Positions 48,076-58,435 of a stretch of DNA of 64,000 bases are shown here, piece after piece. The DNA comes from Metallyticus violacea. Lineage: Eukaryota; Arthropoda; Insecta; Mantodea; Metallyticidae. Numbering within the stretch: position 1 is the stretch's first letter; each line of letters opens with the position of its first letter. The stretch spans positions 182,709,541 to 182,773,540 of the forward strand of contig CM060846.1 in NCBI GenBank assembly GCA_030762175.1, in the 5' to 3' direction. The notes under the pieces are model-generated. The model ran no database searches and was not told where the DNA came from. It worked only from the letters and a program-made list of their open reading frames with translations. Made by a program: the position numbers and the translations under genes.

Positions 48076-49441
48076 TTGTGCACCTTCAAATTCGTTTTAA
48101 TTACTTTCTCTGTTTAATGTGTGTATTTGTATAATGCAAATGTATTTTTTCCATTTCTTTTTAAGCCAGATTAAAAACAAAAAAAAAGAAAAGAAACAAA
48201 GAAAGAAAGTAAATTTCAAGTAGACTGCAATGTAAAAAATGTACAAATACTTTTAGAGAATAAACCCATTTTTATAATTGTTTGTGGAAGCCATGTTTTA
48301 CTCAGAAACATTTGCAACTATTTACTTCATGGCATAAAATTTGGAAACATATTTATGGAACAAAATGAACATGAGCATGAACATGACAAAAGTCCGGTGT
48401 TTAATCCAAAATGTTTGTACTGTCAAGGACTAGTAAATGCAATCTCCATAATATTACACTCGCATTTTTACATACACACAGCTAAGTGTGCAAAAGCAAG
48501 CGCATCTGGTGTATTTCTTGTTTGTTTGTGCTTTAGTATGTTTAATTTATAAAATAGAAATTATTACTAAAATGTGTTTAGGTATATAATATAATATTTA
48601 ATATATATTTTCTAATGCTTTTGCTTTTATGTTACCTTTTAATATATATTAAATATCAATAATAGTTATAACTTTTAAATAATGTTATCATTTTGTATAT
48701 TCCATAACAGTGTGCTAACCAACGGGCTAATAATTCAAGCTTATAAAATTTGCTGTTCAAAGAACGTGATCAATTAGTGTCAACATTTGCAAACCTACAC
48801 TTGTAATTGCAAAAGAATAAAGAATAACAGACAAAAAGCTATTTTGTACTTTGCTGTATTTTCTCCTATATTACACCACTTACAATTAGATATACTTATG
48901 TGTGGTTTGCAATAATCTTATTTTGTATTGTATGTTCTCGATTTACTTGTTTTTATTCCTTTCGACCATCTCCCCCTCTTTGCCAACATATAAGTAATTC
49001 ATCCTGATGAGCAGTATTTACTTAAAGTTTGATTAATTGTTTCGGAGTCTACGTACAACTTCAATTAAAAATAGGGGCTGCCACAATAAAATATTAGAAC
49101 ATTTTTTGCTTTTATTATGATAACTCAGTAAATTTGTCAAAACGTATTGTATATAATGTTTAGCTTTGCAAAAAGGAAGATATGTTTCGCGAAAAAAGAA
49201 CATATTCCCCCAGTTACTTTTAACTGACGGCAGTAAAACAAATAAAACCTATTCAACTTTTTGTAAAACTATGTAATGTTGCGCGAAAAAAACTAATTAT
49301 GCACACCATTGCGGGGTTTACCATTTACTTTTATGTTACAACTAAAAAACATTTTCGTGCAGAGAGACGTATACTTTTTCCGCCCCTTTTAACTGGTAAA
49401 TACGTATAAGGATGTAAGGAGATGGACATATTGTGTGGTTG

Positions 49442-49445
<4 letters not shown>

Positions 49446-49491
<46 letters not shown>
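49446..49491. repeat. (TA)n microsatellite in left arm
   Basis: Pure TA of about 45 bp. At the mirrored place in the right arm (about 54,635-54,650) there is only a short TA-rich stretch. Confidence 0.95.
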
Positions 49492-49493
<2 letters not shown>

Positions 49494-49784
49494 AAATAAT
49501 TTAAAATATTGCCCAATTACATTGACATAATGAAGTACAAGTAAGTATTTATATATTTGTTAATTTTTAATATTTTACAATGGAAGCGGTGCGTTTACAT
49601 TTACCTCAGGTCCTAAACAAGGTGACGCAGAGAATCTCACATTGCGGTTCTACATGGCGGAATATACGAAAATCGGAAGAGTCCTGGGTACGAATGCCAA
49701 AGGGGGGGGGGGGTGGGAATGTCACATGTACGGGTGACGTAGATTGGTGGTGGTAAGGGGGAGAATAGGGTGTACGTGCTTATA

Positions 49785-50430
49785 CAATATAAAGAATATT
49801 TCACTGTGTGTAACTTAATAATTCATTCAAATCTACGTTTTAGAATAGAAAAGATGTGTTATAAATCATTCAGCAAACCCATATAAAAAGGAAAAATATC
49901 GGTGTCTTCCTGTATTTAATCATCTCCGACGCTGCTAATTTTAACACTATTTTACTAATTTTAAAAGAGGTGACGTTAGTGAATATTAGATACTCAAAGT
50001 CATTTATATTTGAAAATAGATAACATTTAAGAATATTTCACTGTCTGTAAATTAATAATTCATTCAAAGAAACGTTTTAGAATAGAAACTAAGTGTTTTA
50101 AAATATAGCATAAACTTATGCAGAGTATGTATACCACAATAATTTTTGCCGTAGTATTTACAACATTAACATTGAAATATAAAAACAAAAACATGTATTG
50201 ATAAAAATCAAGCAAAATAATGTACTGATAAAATATTTTTTAAATTAAATCCAACTCAGCAACACGTTCATAAATAAAATACACCTGATTAAGAAAATAT
50301 ATTTATACAACGTTTAACTTTTCAAAAAGATTTAATAATAAAGAATATTTCACAGTCTGCAACTTAATAACTCATTCAAAGATACGTTTTGGAAAAGAAA
50401 TTAAGTGTTTAAAATAATTAAAAAGGCTAT
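49785..50430. repeat. Three copies of a subrepeat (AAGAATATTTCACTG...) in left arm
   Basis: AAGAATATTTCAC-GT-TG-A plus ACTTAATAATTCATTCAAA plus ACGTTTTAGAATAGAAA occurs at about 49,790, 50,030 and 50,342. The right arm has one recognisable copy (about 54,392-54,435, antisense). Confidence 0.8.
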
Positions 50431-50754
50431 TTACTCAGGAAAAGCATCGCTGTCTTCCTATATTGAATGATCTCCACGTAGTTTTGTGTCCTGCAATGAA
50501 AATGTATTGTAAAGGAAAGACATTTCTTTCATAAAATAACGCAAACTTGTAGGAAAACGAACCGTATTTTTTTTTAAAAAAAAGTGATGATTTTATTCGA
50601 TATATCTTTTCAAATGTAGCTGATAATATTACACAATAAAGCTATTCTAAAATCACTTCCAGTGTTGATACACAATTACTTATTTACTGTTTTTACTGCA
50701 ATAATAACTTTGTAGAATGGTTTTTAAAAAGTTCATTTCCGTAGCACTAGTACA

Positions 50755-50755
<1 letters not shown>

Positions 50756-50792
<37 letters not shown>
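50756..50792. repeat. (CA)n microsatellite in left arm
   Basis: Pure CA. The right arm has only a short GTGTGTGTGG at 54,005, so the array expanded after the arms formed. Confidence 0.95.
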
Positions 50793-50794
<2 letters not shown>

Positions 50795-51049
50795 CTGTTC
50801 TCTCCAATTACTGTCGTCTATGCATTATCGCTGACTAGGATTTATATAGGGAGTTCATTCAAATACCAATATCATGGCTGCGTTCTACAACAAAAAACAC
50901 AGTTAACACTGTGTATGTATATATATATCAGCTATCGATCTATATAAAATACATTCTGCTTTGAAAAAACTGAAAAATATCCATATCACATATATGTCAA
51001 TGCTTAACCCACTTTCAAATTACCCTTGTTTGACTAACAGAACGGATGT

Positions 51050-51655
51050 CAAATTTCAAGGAGAAGGTTTTTTTAAACAGAGGGATGGCTGGGCTAAATA
51101 CACGCATACACTTATCCCAGATCATAAAGTTAAAAGTAATAAAATATACGGAAACCTGTTTCGAAAAAAATAAGATTTTAACTTTGAGAAAATGGCATGT
51201 GCAACAAATATTTTCATACAATGATTTACTATTACTATGGCGAATGGTAAGAGCAAAAATGTATATGGCAGTACTTAACTCTTGCAACTTAAGTCACTTA
51301 TTTTTCAATTCAAGTGAACACACATAAAAAACCCTTGATAGGGTGACTGGTTGGTTATCTTATTTTGAGATGAAAGTTGGATTTTTATGGAGGGATGGCT
51401 GGGCAAAAAACACATGTTTACACTTACCCTAGGTCTTAAAATTAAAAGCAATGAAATGTACGGAATCCTGTTGTTTAAAAATAAGAACGTAACATTAAGA
51501 AAATGTATTTTGCTAGTAAAAGACATTTTCAAACAATGCTTTACCATTACGGAAAAAAATGAAACAAAGATGATATACCTTGCAGTAAAAGACATCAGAA
51601 CTGTCCTAAATATGGTGATGGATGCTCAGAAAGCTAAACACATGGCGTTATAATT
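51050..51655. repeat. Tandem pair, period about 310 bp, in left arm
   Basis: AGAGGGATGGCTGGGC / GGAGGGATGGCTGGGC at 51,080 and 51,390. Both are followed by ACACTTA-CC-AG-TC-TAAA, TTAAAAG-AAT-AAAT-TACGG and AGAAAATG blocks. The pair is repeated, inverted, at 52,600-53,370. Confidence 0.85.
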
Positions 51656-51912
51656 TTATCTTTAAACCAAAATAAGTTAAACTTTATGTTGGCATTACCA
51701 ACCCCGGGTAGCGAGGCGTTAATACCACGAGCGTGTAGGAACAAACTTTCCCTCTCAAACATCTTACTTATATGAAAATGTACATTATCACAATAGCTCA
51801 TACAATAGTTGTATTCTATCGTAAATATATAGAAATAGACTAAAAATCGTGTCTAATGTAAATGAAACATATTTTACTGTAATTAAACATAATTTACTTT
51901 GTAAACCCTTTG

Positions 51913-52429
51913 TGATCTGTATTTTCACTTGAACCTCAAAACATTAAATTGTGTTCTGTACTTTCACGTGAACCTCAAAACGTGAAGTTGCGCTCTGTAC
52001 TTTTGAGTTTAATGGTCGCGGTCCCTGCCCCCCCCCCTGCGGCTCGTAACGTCACCTCCTAAGTGCGCTGAAGCCTATTTCCCATTGAAAGTGAAAATAG
52101 TTTTTAATTTCCGATTCTTTTTTCATTTTTAACAGCCATAATTATATAGTTTATTTCATGCTTAGTGGTGCGAATTATTAGGTGGTGCAAATCTTTTTAG
52201 TTTTTAGTATTAATGTTAATTTTAATGGTTCATAGCCATTCGTTTACTTTATGCAATGTAAATATGTTACAGTTCTAAGTTCTAATATTTTCTTATGTCA
52301 AAAATGCTTACACATTTTATATTCCATTCGTATTTTTATACAGACAGCTATGTTGCAAGTTGGAACGTACGACGTTTGTTTACTTTAAAATTATGAATTG
52401 AAAATTTGTATGAGAGTGTGTGGCAAAGC
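51913..52429. other. Spacer (loop) of the giant inverted repeat
   Basis: About 0.5 kb not shared by the arms. It starts with a degenerate 48-bp tandem repeat (TCTGTA-TTTCAC-TGAACCTCAAAAC twice and a partial third copy, 51,918-52,010). A C-rich run (about 52,028-52,038) and GCGGCTCGTAACGTCACC follow, then plain AT-rich DNA. No open frame of note. Confidence 0.75.
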
Positions 52430-55400
52430 GTTGTTTTGTTTACGAAGTAGATTATGTGTAATTACAGTAAATGTATGTATAGTTTATATTAGACACGATT
52501 TTTGGTCCATTTCGATGTATTTACGATCAAATACACTTAATGCGTGAACTATTTCTATTAACATGTACACTTTCACATACGGAAGATATCGGAGAGGAAA
52601 AGTTTGCTCCCACATGCTGGTGGTATTAATATACCTCGCTGCTCGGGGAGGGTTGATATTCTGTCTAATGCCAACGCAAATATTTACTTATTTTGGTTTA
52701 AGGGTAAAACTATAACGCCATGTGCTAAGTTTTCTGAGCATATATTGCCATATTTGGTACGTTTCTGGTGTCATTTATTTCAAGGTGTAAATATTACTTC
52801 ATTTTTTTCGCAATAGTAAATCATTGTGTGAAAATGTCCTTTACTTGCAAAATAACATTTCCTGAAGGTTAAATTCTATTTTTCAAGAACAGGACTCTGT
52901 ACATTTCATTGATTTTTATATTATGACCTGGGGTAAGTATAAGCATGTGTTTTTTTTTTTTTTTTTTTTTTTGGCCAGCCATCCCTCTGTGAAAAAAAAC
53001 TTTCACCTTATTATAAGATAACCGATAAGTTGTTCTTTCAACGAAAAAATTATGTGGAATTCAGGTTTTATTACAAAATAAGGGACTTAGTTGCAAGATT
53101 TACGTGGCTTTTTAAGAGAATTCTCTTTTATTAAAAAATAAATTACTTAAGTTGAAAGAATTAAGTACTTCCGTATATATATTTTGCCCTTACCATTTTA
53201 CGCACTAACAGTAGGTCATTGTATGGAAATATTTTTTGATTGCACATGCCATTTTCTCAAAGTTAAAATCTGAATATTTTCGGAACAGAATACCGTATAT
53301 TGTATTATTTTTAACTATATGACCTGGGATAAGTGTATGCATGTTCTTTTTTTAGCCCACCCATCCTTCTGTATAAAAACAACTTTTACTTCGCAAATCA
53401 GGTATTCATTCTGTTAGCCCAACAAGGGTATTATGAAAGATGGTTAAGTAATGACATGTGTGTGATATTAGTATTTTTCAATATTTTCAAAGCAGAATGT
53501 ACTTTAAGTATATCTGGTAGCTGAGATAAATAGTGAGAATTCCTAACAACACTTCAGCTGGTATTATTGTATCTAACATGACAAAGGCACAGTAGCGTGT
53601 TACTGAGTCGCTAGAGTGTTGGATTGATCAAATTGATTGAATGCGTTGCATTTTGGATAACAGCGCAATATCACTAGGAATACAAAAAACAATTATTACG
53701 GGCAAGAATGACAGTTTCTAGTTTCACATGAAGTCTATGGCGCGGTCATCCCTTCAGAGGTTTTATTACGAGTAGACGATTTCTTAATCCGGAGCTGTAC
53801 GGAATTACTTTCGGTGATCGCTGTGAGTGAATTAAATCATCAAAAAATAGTACATTTTAATTTGAATAATACTGAGCGAAAATAGAGCGTAGACTATGTT
53901 TTGTTGTAGAACGCAACCATGATATGGGCATTTGATTGGACTTCCGTTATAAACACTGATCAACCATAATGCAGAGACGACAGTGAATGTCTCAGAAAAC
54001 AGTTGTGTGTGTGGAGGTGTGATGTACCAGTACTAGGGAAATAAAAATTTTAAAAACCATACTACAGAGTTATCATTGCAGTAAAAGCAGTGAAACGAAT
54101 AATTGTGTGTGAACATCGGATGTGATTTACGAATAACTTTACTGTATAATATTCTCAGTCATAGTTGAGTGGATATAACGAATAAACTCATCACATTTTT
54201 TTTTAAAAAAAGTCCCATTTCACAAACGTATTGCGTTATTTGATACTATAAATACCTCTCCTTTACAGTATATTTTATTAGATCTCTGTTGGAGATCATT
54301 CGATACAGAGAGACAGAGATATTGTTCCTAATTGTCGGTTTTTTTAAATATTTAAAATACTTAATTTCTATTGAAATACGTATATTTGAATGAATTTATT
54401 AATTCACACACAGAGAAATATTCTTTATATTGTTTTCGCCTTATCATCCCTCTATGTCACTAGCACATGTGACATTGCCCTCCCCCAACCCTTTGCATTA
54501 GTAGCCAGGACTCATCGCATTTTCGTATATTTGGCCTTGTGAAATCGTAAAATATTGGAAATTAACAAAAATTTAAAAACATTACTTGCAGCTTATTATT
54601 TCAATGTAAGCGAGAAGCATTTTTATTTGTTTAAATATATTTTATATCCACACAATGTATCCCCGTCCTCACATTTGAAATGGATTTTGCAGATGAAAGA
54701 GGCGATATTCAGAAAATGTCACATGTAGCGAGAAATTATTGTTAATTGTAACATAAAAGTAAATAGAAACCACGGGATGGTCAACAAAATTATATTTTTT
54801 TAAGTAACGTTGCTTAATATTACAAATGTTAACCCTTTTTTTTTATTGTCGTGTGTTAAAAGTGAATCACAAAAGAAAATATTCTTTCTTCGCCAAATAC
54901 AGCTTTCTTTTTTGGAAAGTTAAACAGTGTATACGATAGGTTTGGACAAATTTACTGAATTATTACAATAAAGACACAAATGCTCTCCATATACTTCATT
55001 GTAGCAGTCCCTATGTATATTTGAAGTTGTACGTACACTCCAAAATAATAAAACATACATATATTTTACAACCACACTATTTCTACCCTCCTTACATTTG
55101 AAATGTCTTTAGCAGATAAAAGGGGTGAAAACCAGAAAATGTAACATATCGCGTCAAAATATTTTTAGTTGTAACATAAAAGTAAGTAGTACATCCCGTG
55201 GCGGTCTACAAAATCATTTTTAACGACCAACATTGCTGAATTTTAAAAAGATCAAATATTTTTTCTTTGTTTCACTGTCGTGTGTTAAAAGTAAATCGCG
55301 GAAGAAATTTTTTTCCCGAAACATAGCCTTCTTTTTTGCAAAGCTAAACATTGTATACGACACGTTTTGATCAATTTAACGATTTATCGTGATGAAACAC

Positions 55401-57170
55401 AAATGTTCTTCTAATATTTTATTGTGGCCGTCCCTATCTATAATTGGAGTGTATATAGACACCTAAATAATTAATAAAACTTTAAGAAAATACTGCTCAT
55501 CAGGATGAATTACTTATATGTCGGCAAAGAGGGGGAGATGGTCGAGAGGAATAAAAACAAGTAAAATGAGAATATTAGATACAAAATAAGATTATTGCAA
55601 ACCATACATAAATATATACTGTTGTAAGTAGTGTAACATAGGAGAGAATACAGTAAAAGGTACAGAATAGTTTTTTGTCTGTTATTATTATTTTTTTTTT
55701 ACAATCACAAGTGTAGTTTTGCAAATGTTGACACTGATTGATAACATTATTTGCACAACAAATTTTATAAACGTGAATAATTAGCCCGATGGTTATACAC
55801 TGCATTGGTAATATGTAAAATGATTACATTATTTAAAATTTATAACTATTATTGGTATTTAATATACATTAAAAAGTATAATAAAAGCAAAACCATTGGA
55901 ACTTCTGGAAGTTTCTATTTCATCACACGAATGTTGAACTGATAATTCTATGTCGGTGCTGTATGTAGCTTCGCCAAAATGGAAATTCTTCTTCTTTGTG
56001 ACTGATATATTTGTGGTTGATACAATACGTATTTCTAAACCAGATACAGGCACACAAGATGCTATGATTCCCACACTTGACAAATCCTGGCTTGCTTTTA
56101 TACCGGAGAACTTAATCTTTTCAATGACTAAGTCACCACTGCGCATGCGTAATACCTCACGTCTCATCTTGGTTTTCAGTCAATAAGATTGGTTTCTGCA
56201 TCACCTCGCCCGATACCATTACGGGATAGAAGAGACTAGTAAGAAATACCTGACCCTAGAAGAAAATACCGAAATGCTATTTACAGAAAAAACATTTAGA
56301 CAGCAATTCGTAAAACATTGAAATGCCTTTAACAGGCAATAACCATTTTGCCAGAAATACATTGAAAATCCATTAGCAGGTAAAAATACTTGACCGAAGG
56401 GGAAATCCATTAACAGGTAGAAAATAGCTGACCCCGGGACGGTGATAATCCATTAGGAAAAAGATTTTAGTCTTGCTCAGATAGGAACAGCCCCTCGTGT
56501 GCTGGGGCAAATAGAATCCTTCCAACTGCCAACGCAGTTTCACCAGGCTCAGCAGGTCGCTGGAACCTGAACTAGAACCAACACCGTAACAGTTCATTTA
56601 GGGTATGTCGTAAATGATATTTTATATTCTTTCATAAAATATTACAAATTAACCAACATTTCCAAAGTTTTACAAGAAACTCAACTTTAATGCGTACACA
56701 GTGGAGATCTAAAATGTTTTCCATTATAACGACTTTAATGAATAATGCATTTTTTGCATCGTTTAAATTTTGGCATAAATTTTTTCTGCATAGTGAAAAC
56801 TTAGACCATAATAACAACCTTTTTGCATGATAACAGCTTTTTGCATAATAACAAGGCTTTTACTTTAGTTTTAATATATTTTACCATCACAAAACATGTT
56901 TCCATCCACCATTTAATAAAAATAATGTTCGCCCATGAAAGTATGCGTACCCACACATATTTTAATTACTATTTTGTCAAATCAAGAAAATAAATCCCCT
57001 CCTTACCAATCTTTGAAGGACGGCAAGGAAGTAAGTTGCTGCCATGAAATAAAATACACCCGTACTTTGCACATCCTTGAAGTTTGGCAAGGAAGCAAAT
57101 TCCGATAAAATATTTTTCTTTCTGCCATACCTAAAAGGCCCGAATTCCCGCTAATTTGCATAATAAATAA
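52430..57170 (-). repeat. Right arm of giant inverted repeat
   Basis: Reverse-complement partner of 46,400-51,912 (landmarks listed there). Divergence is high and scattered, with arm-specific indels: poly-T at 52,948-52,971, an extra tandem copy of about 375 bp at 54,640-55,450, and no counterpart of the left 880-bp insertion. These differences show that the palindrome is old. Confidence 0.93.
54640..55450. repeat. Tandem pair, period about 375-390 bp, in right arm
   Basis: CACACTAT/ATGTAT..CCTC-TTACATTTGAAATG, GTAACATAAAAGTAA, TGTCGTGTGTTAAAAGT-AATC, CTTTCTTTTTTGG/GCAAA and ATTGTGGC/TAGC-GTCCCTAT each occur twice in order (54,650-55,020 and 55,070-55,440). The left arm holds only one copy (about 49,060-49,435). 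Confidence 0.85.
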
Positions 57171-57365
57171 AAATGTCCCTTCTCTGAATGGTCTTTGTTG
57201 AGGGAATTGCATACCACCTATGGTTGGTAAGGAAGCAGCTTCCTTATATGTCCATAATGCAGCTATCCATGTCGGTAATGCAGCAGTGTATTGCGTGAAC
57301 GCCTACATCTACTCTTTAAACGTTGGTAATGCAGCTACCCCCAATAAAACTAGCCTGAGAAGGGG
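57170..57365 (+). repeat. Outer direct repeat, right of the giant inverted repeat
   Basis: Same orientation as 46,225-46,400: ATGGTCTTTGTTG, GGTTGGTAAGGAAGCAGC, ATGTCGGTAATGCAGC, ATTGCGTGAACGCCTAC, GGTAATGCAGCTA, ACTAGC. The motif GTCGGTAATGCAGC is itself tandemly repeated three or four times. Confidence 0.7.
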
Positions 57366-57419
57366 ATTACACTACTTTTCCATACCGTGAAAGGCGGAAG
57401 TTGTAAATCATATGAGATC

Positions 57420-57850
57420 AATGACAACGAAGACGATTGCCGATACTCGAAGTGACATCCTTGCCCTGGCAGTCAGTGGTGGAGAAATTCTTCTGTACTG
57501 ATGTGGATACAGTGCAACATCTAAGATGTCAATGTACCCGGCAGCTAGCACCCCTGGTTTGAGATCGCGGCAGGTGTATTGCTGGTCATTTATGTCCTTT
57601 TCTTTAAGGTACTGTATAGACTACATGTGGCATGCTCGATCAATGGGGTTAAATTCGGCGATAGAGCACGCCATAGGCTGGGTCCGTTGAACTCGATCTA
57701 TCTGCCCGAATAGGCTTGGTAGAGAATTTGTATAACATGTCTATGGCGTTGAGGGGGTGCACCTTCCAACTGAAGTCAGCGTTCGTCGCTAGTGTCAGAG
57801 GAAAGTCCTCCTGCAGACATGCTGGTGTGTACTTCCTCTGGTGGAAGTGC
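57420..57850 (-). pseudogene. Tc1-like transposase C-terminal relic
   Basis: On the minus strand, APPQRHRHVIQILYQAYS (compare Tc1 N-APPH-A--V--FL) at about 57,760-57,705 is followed by DRVQRTQPMACSIAEFNPID and RACHM at about 57,700-57,628, in the place of the Tc1 W-A-SPDLNPIEHVWD block. Then YLKEKDINDQQYTCRDLKPG and ILDVALYPHQYRRISPPLTA run to about 57,420 (Tc1: LI-SM-RR--A-I-A-GG). Alignment is by eye and weak at single positions, but the order and spacing fit. It abuts the right edge of the giant inverted repeat. Confidence 0.45.
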
Positions 57851-58434
57851 AAAAATCTTCAACGACACGGAAAGAATTAGGACATAACGATATAGTATCC
57901 GAGAATCCTATACCATACGTTGATATTTCAGTGATCTTGCACCTCAATCCATCTAAATCGAGTGAGGATTTTCATTGGACCAGTAAGCAGTTCAGAGGAG
58001 AGGTGGCAAACATGCCGAAACAAAATAATTCTAAACGCGTGGAGATTAGCACTCTAATAGAAGATTTTTTTGTTGATTCGATTTATTTACGGACGTTCTT
58101 TAACATCTCAGGTCATCAGCGTCCCATTCTATTCAGGGCGTGAAATGGCCGACAAATTTTGCTCAGAGGCCTCTTTTTCAGGTTTGAGGTTCTTTTTCGT
58201 GCCGTAAATGTACGACACGGGAACCACGGTTTTACTTCTCTTCCGAAGGAAGCCATACTTAGGACTAATAGAAGAATATATTAGTGAGAACTTCAGTAAG
58301 AAATATGAAACCATGGTTTTAAGGTATGCCAAACTGAAATATAAACAAACAAAAGACGTTCCATACAGAAGCATTGCAAAAAGGAAAATACACATTACAA
58401 ATCCAGAGCAATTCTTTATAAAGGACAAAAATTG
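57793..58434 (+). pseudogene. Unknown open reading frame interrupted by a SINE
   Basis: A frame open from 57,793 (after TAG) runs through KSSTTRKELGHNDIVSE, VDISVILHLNPSKSSEDFHW, TSKQFRGEVANMPKQNN and RVEISTLIE to the SINE at 58,065. Downstream, starting in the second copy of the target duplication (58,265), the same codon phase continues: LIEEYISENFSKKYETMVL, RYAKLKYKQTKDVPY, then IAKRKIHITNPEQFFIKDKN and a TGA at 58,432-58,434. Ignoring the insert and one duplicate, about 127-143 codons were continuously open. I do not recognise the family. It could be a fragment of a transposon protein, a retrocopy, or chance. The first codons overlap the Tc1-like relic on the other strand, so the true start is probably near 57,850 or the copy is 5'-truncated. 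Confidence 0.4.
58054..58275 (-). repeat. SINE family 2, 5'-truncated, exact 11-bp TSD
   Basis: Insert 58,065-58,264: in antisense a tail (TTAAAGAACGTCCGTAAATAAA), CCGTAAATGTACGACACGGG and GGAAGCCATACTTAGGA. The tRNA head is missing, as expected for incomplete reverse transcription. CTAATAGAAGA is exactly repeated at 58,054-58,064 and 58,265-58,275. Confidence 0.95.
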
Positions 58435-58435
58435 A

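Larger units (their letters stand above)
46400..51912 (+). repeat. Left arm of giant inverted repeat
   Basis: Aligns along its length with the reverse complement of 52,430-57,170. Matching landmarks: GGAATTTGCTTC-TTACCGACC (46,443 / about 57,105), TTTCATGGGCGA (46,611 / 56,930), ACATACCCTAAA (46,958 / 56,600), GGTGTTGGTTCTAG (46,979 / 56,572), CAGCGACCT (47,000 / 56,555), CTTACTAGTCTCTTC (47,398 / 56,230), CATTTTGGCGAAGCTACATA (47,660 / 55,965), CACATGTGAC-type block (49,720 / 54,465), GCGTTCTACAACA-AAA (50,879 / 53,900), GGGATGGCTGG (51,392 / 52,970), TGCCATATTTG-type block and TTTACTGTAATTA (51,870 / 52,455). It carries an 880-bp insertion (47,729-48,608) absent from the other arm. Confidence 0.93.

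Noticed and set aside
49446..50792. CRISPR-like array from regularly spaced subrepeats
   Set aside because: Units are long, degenerate and irregularly spaced, in a eukaryotic genome. They are tandem modules of a mobile-type repeat.
50961..51653. Coding gene in the left arm of the giant repeat
   Set aside because: Several open frames overlap the 310-bp tandem pair, but the repeated units do not keep the same reading frame or peptide, and the right-arm partner is not open.
46400..57170. Assembly artefact (false palindrome)
   Set aside because: The arms differ by many substitutions, an 880-bp insertion, module copy number and microsatellites. A fold-back artefact would give nearly identical arms.
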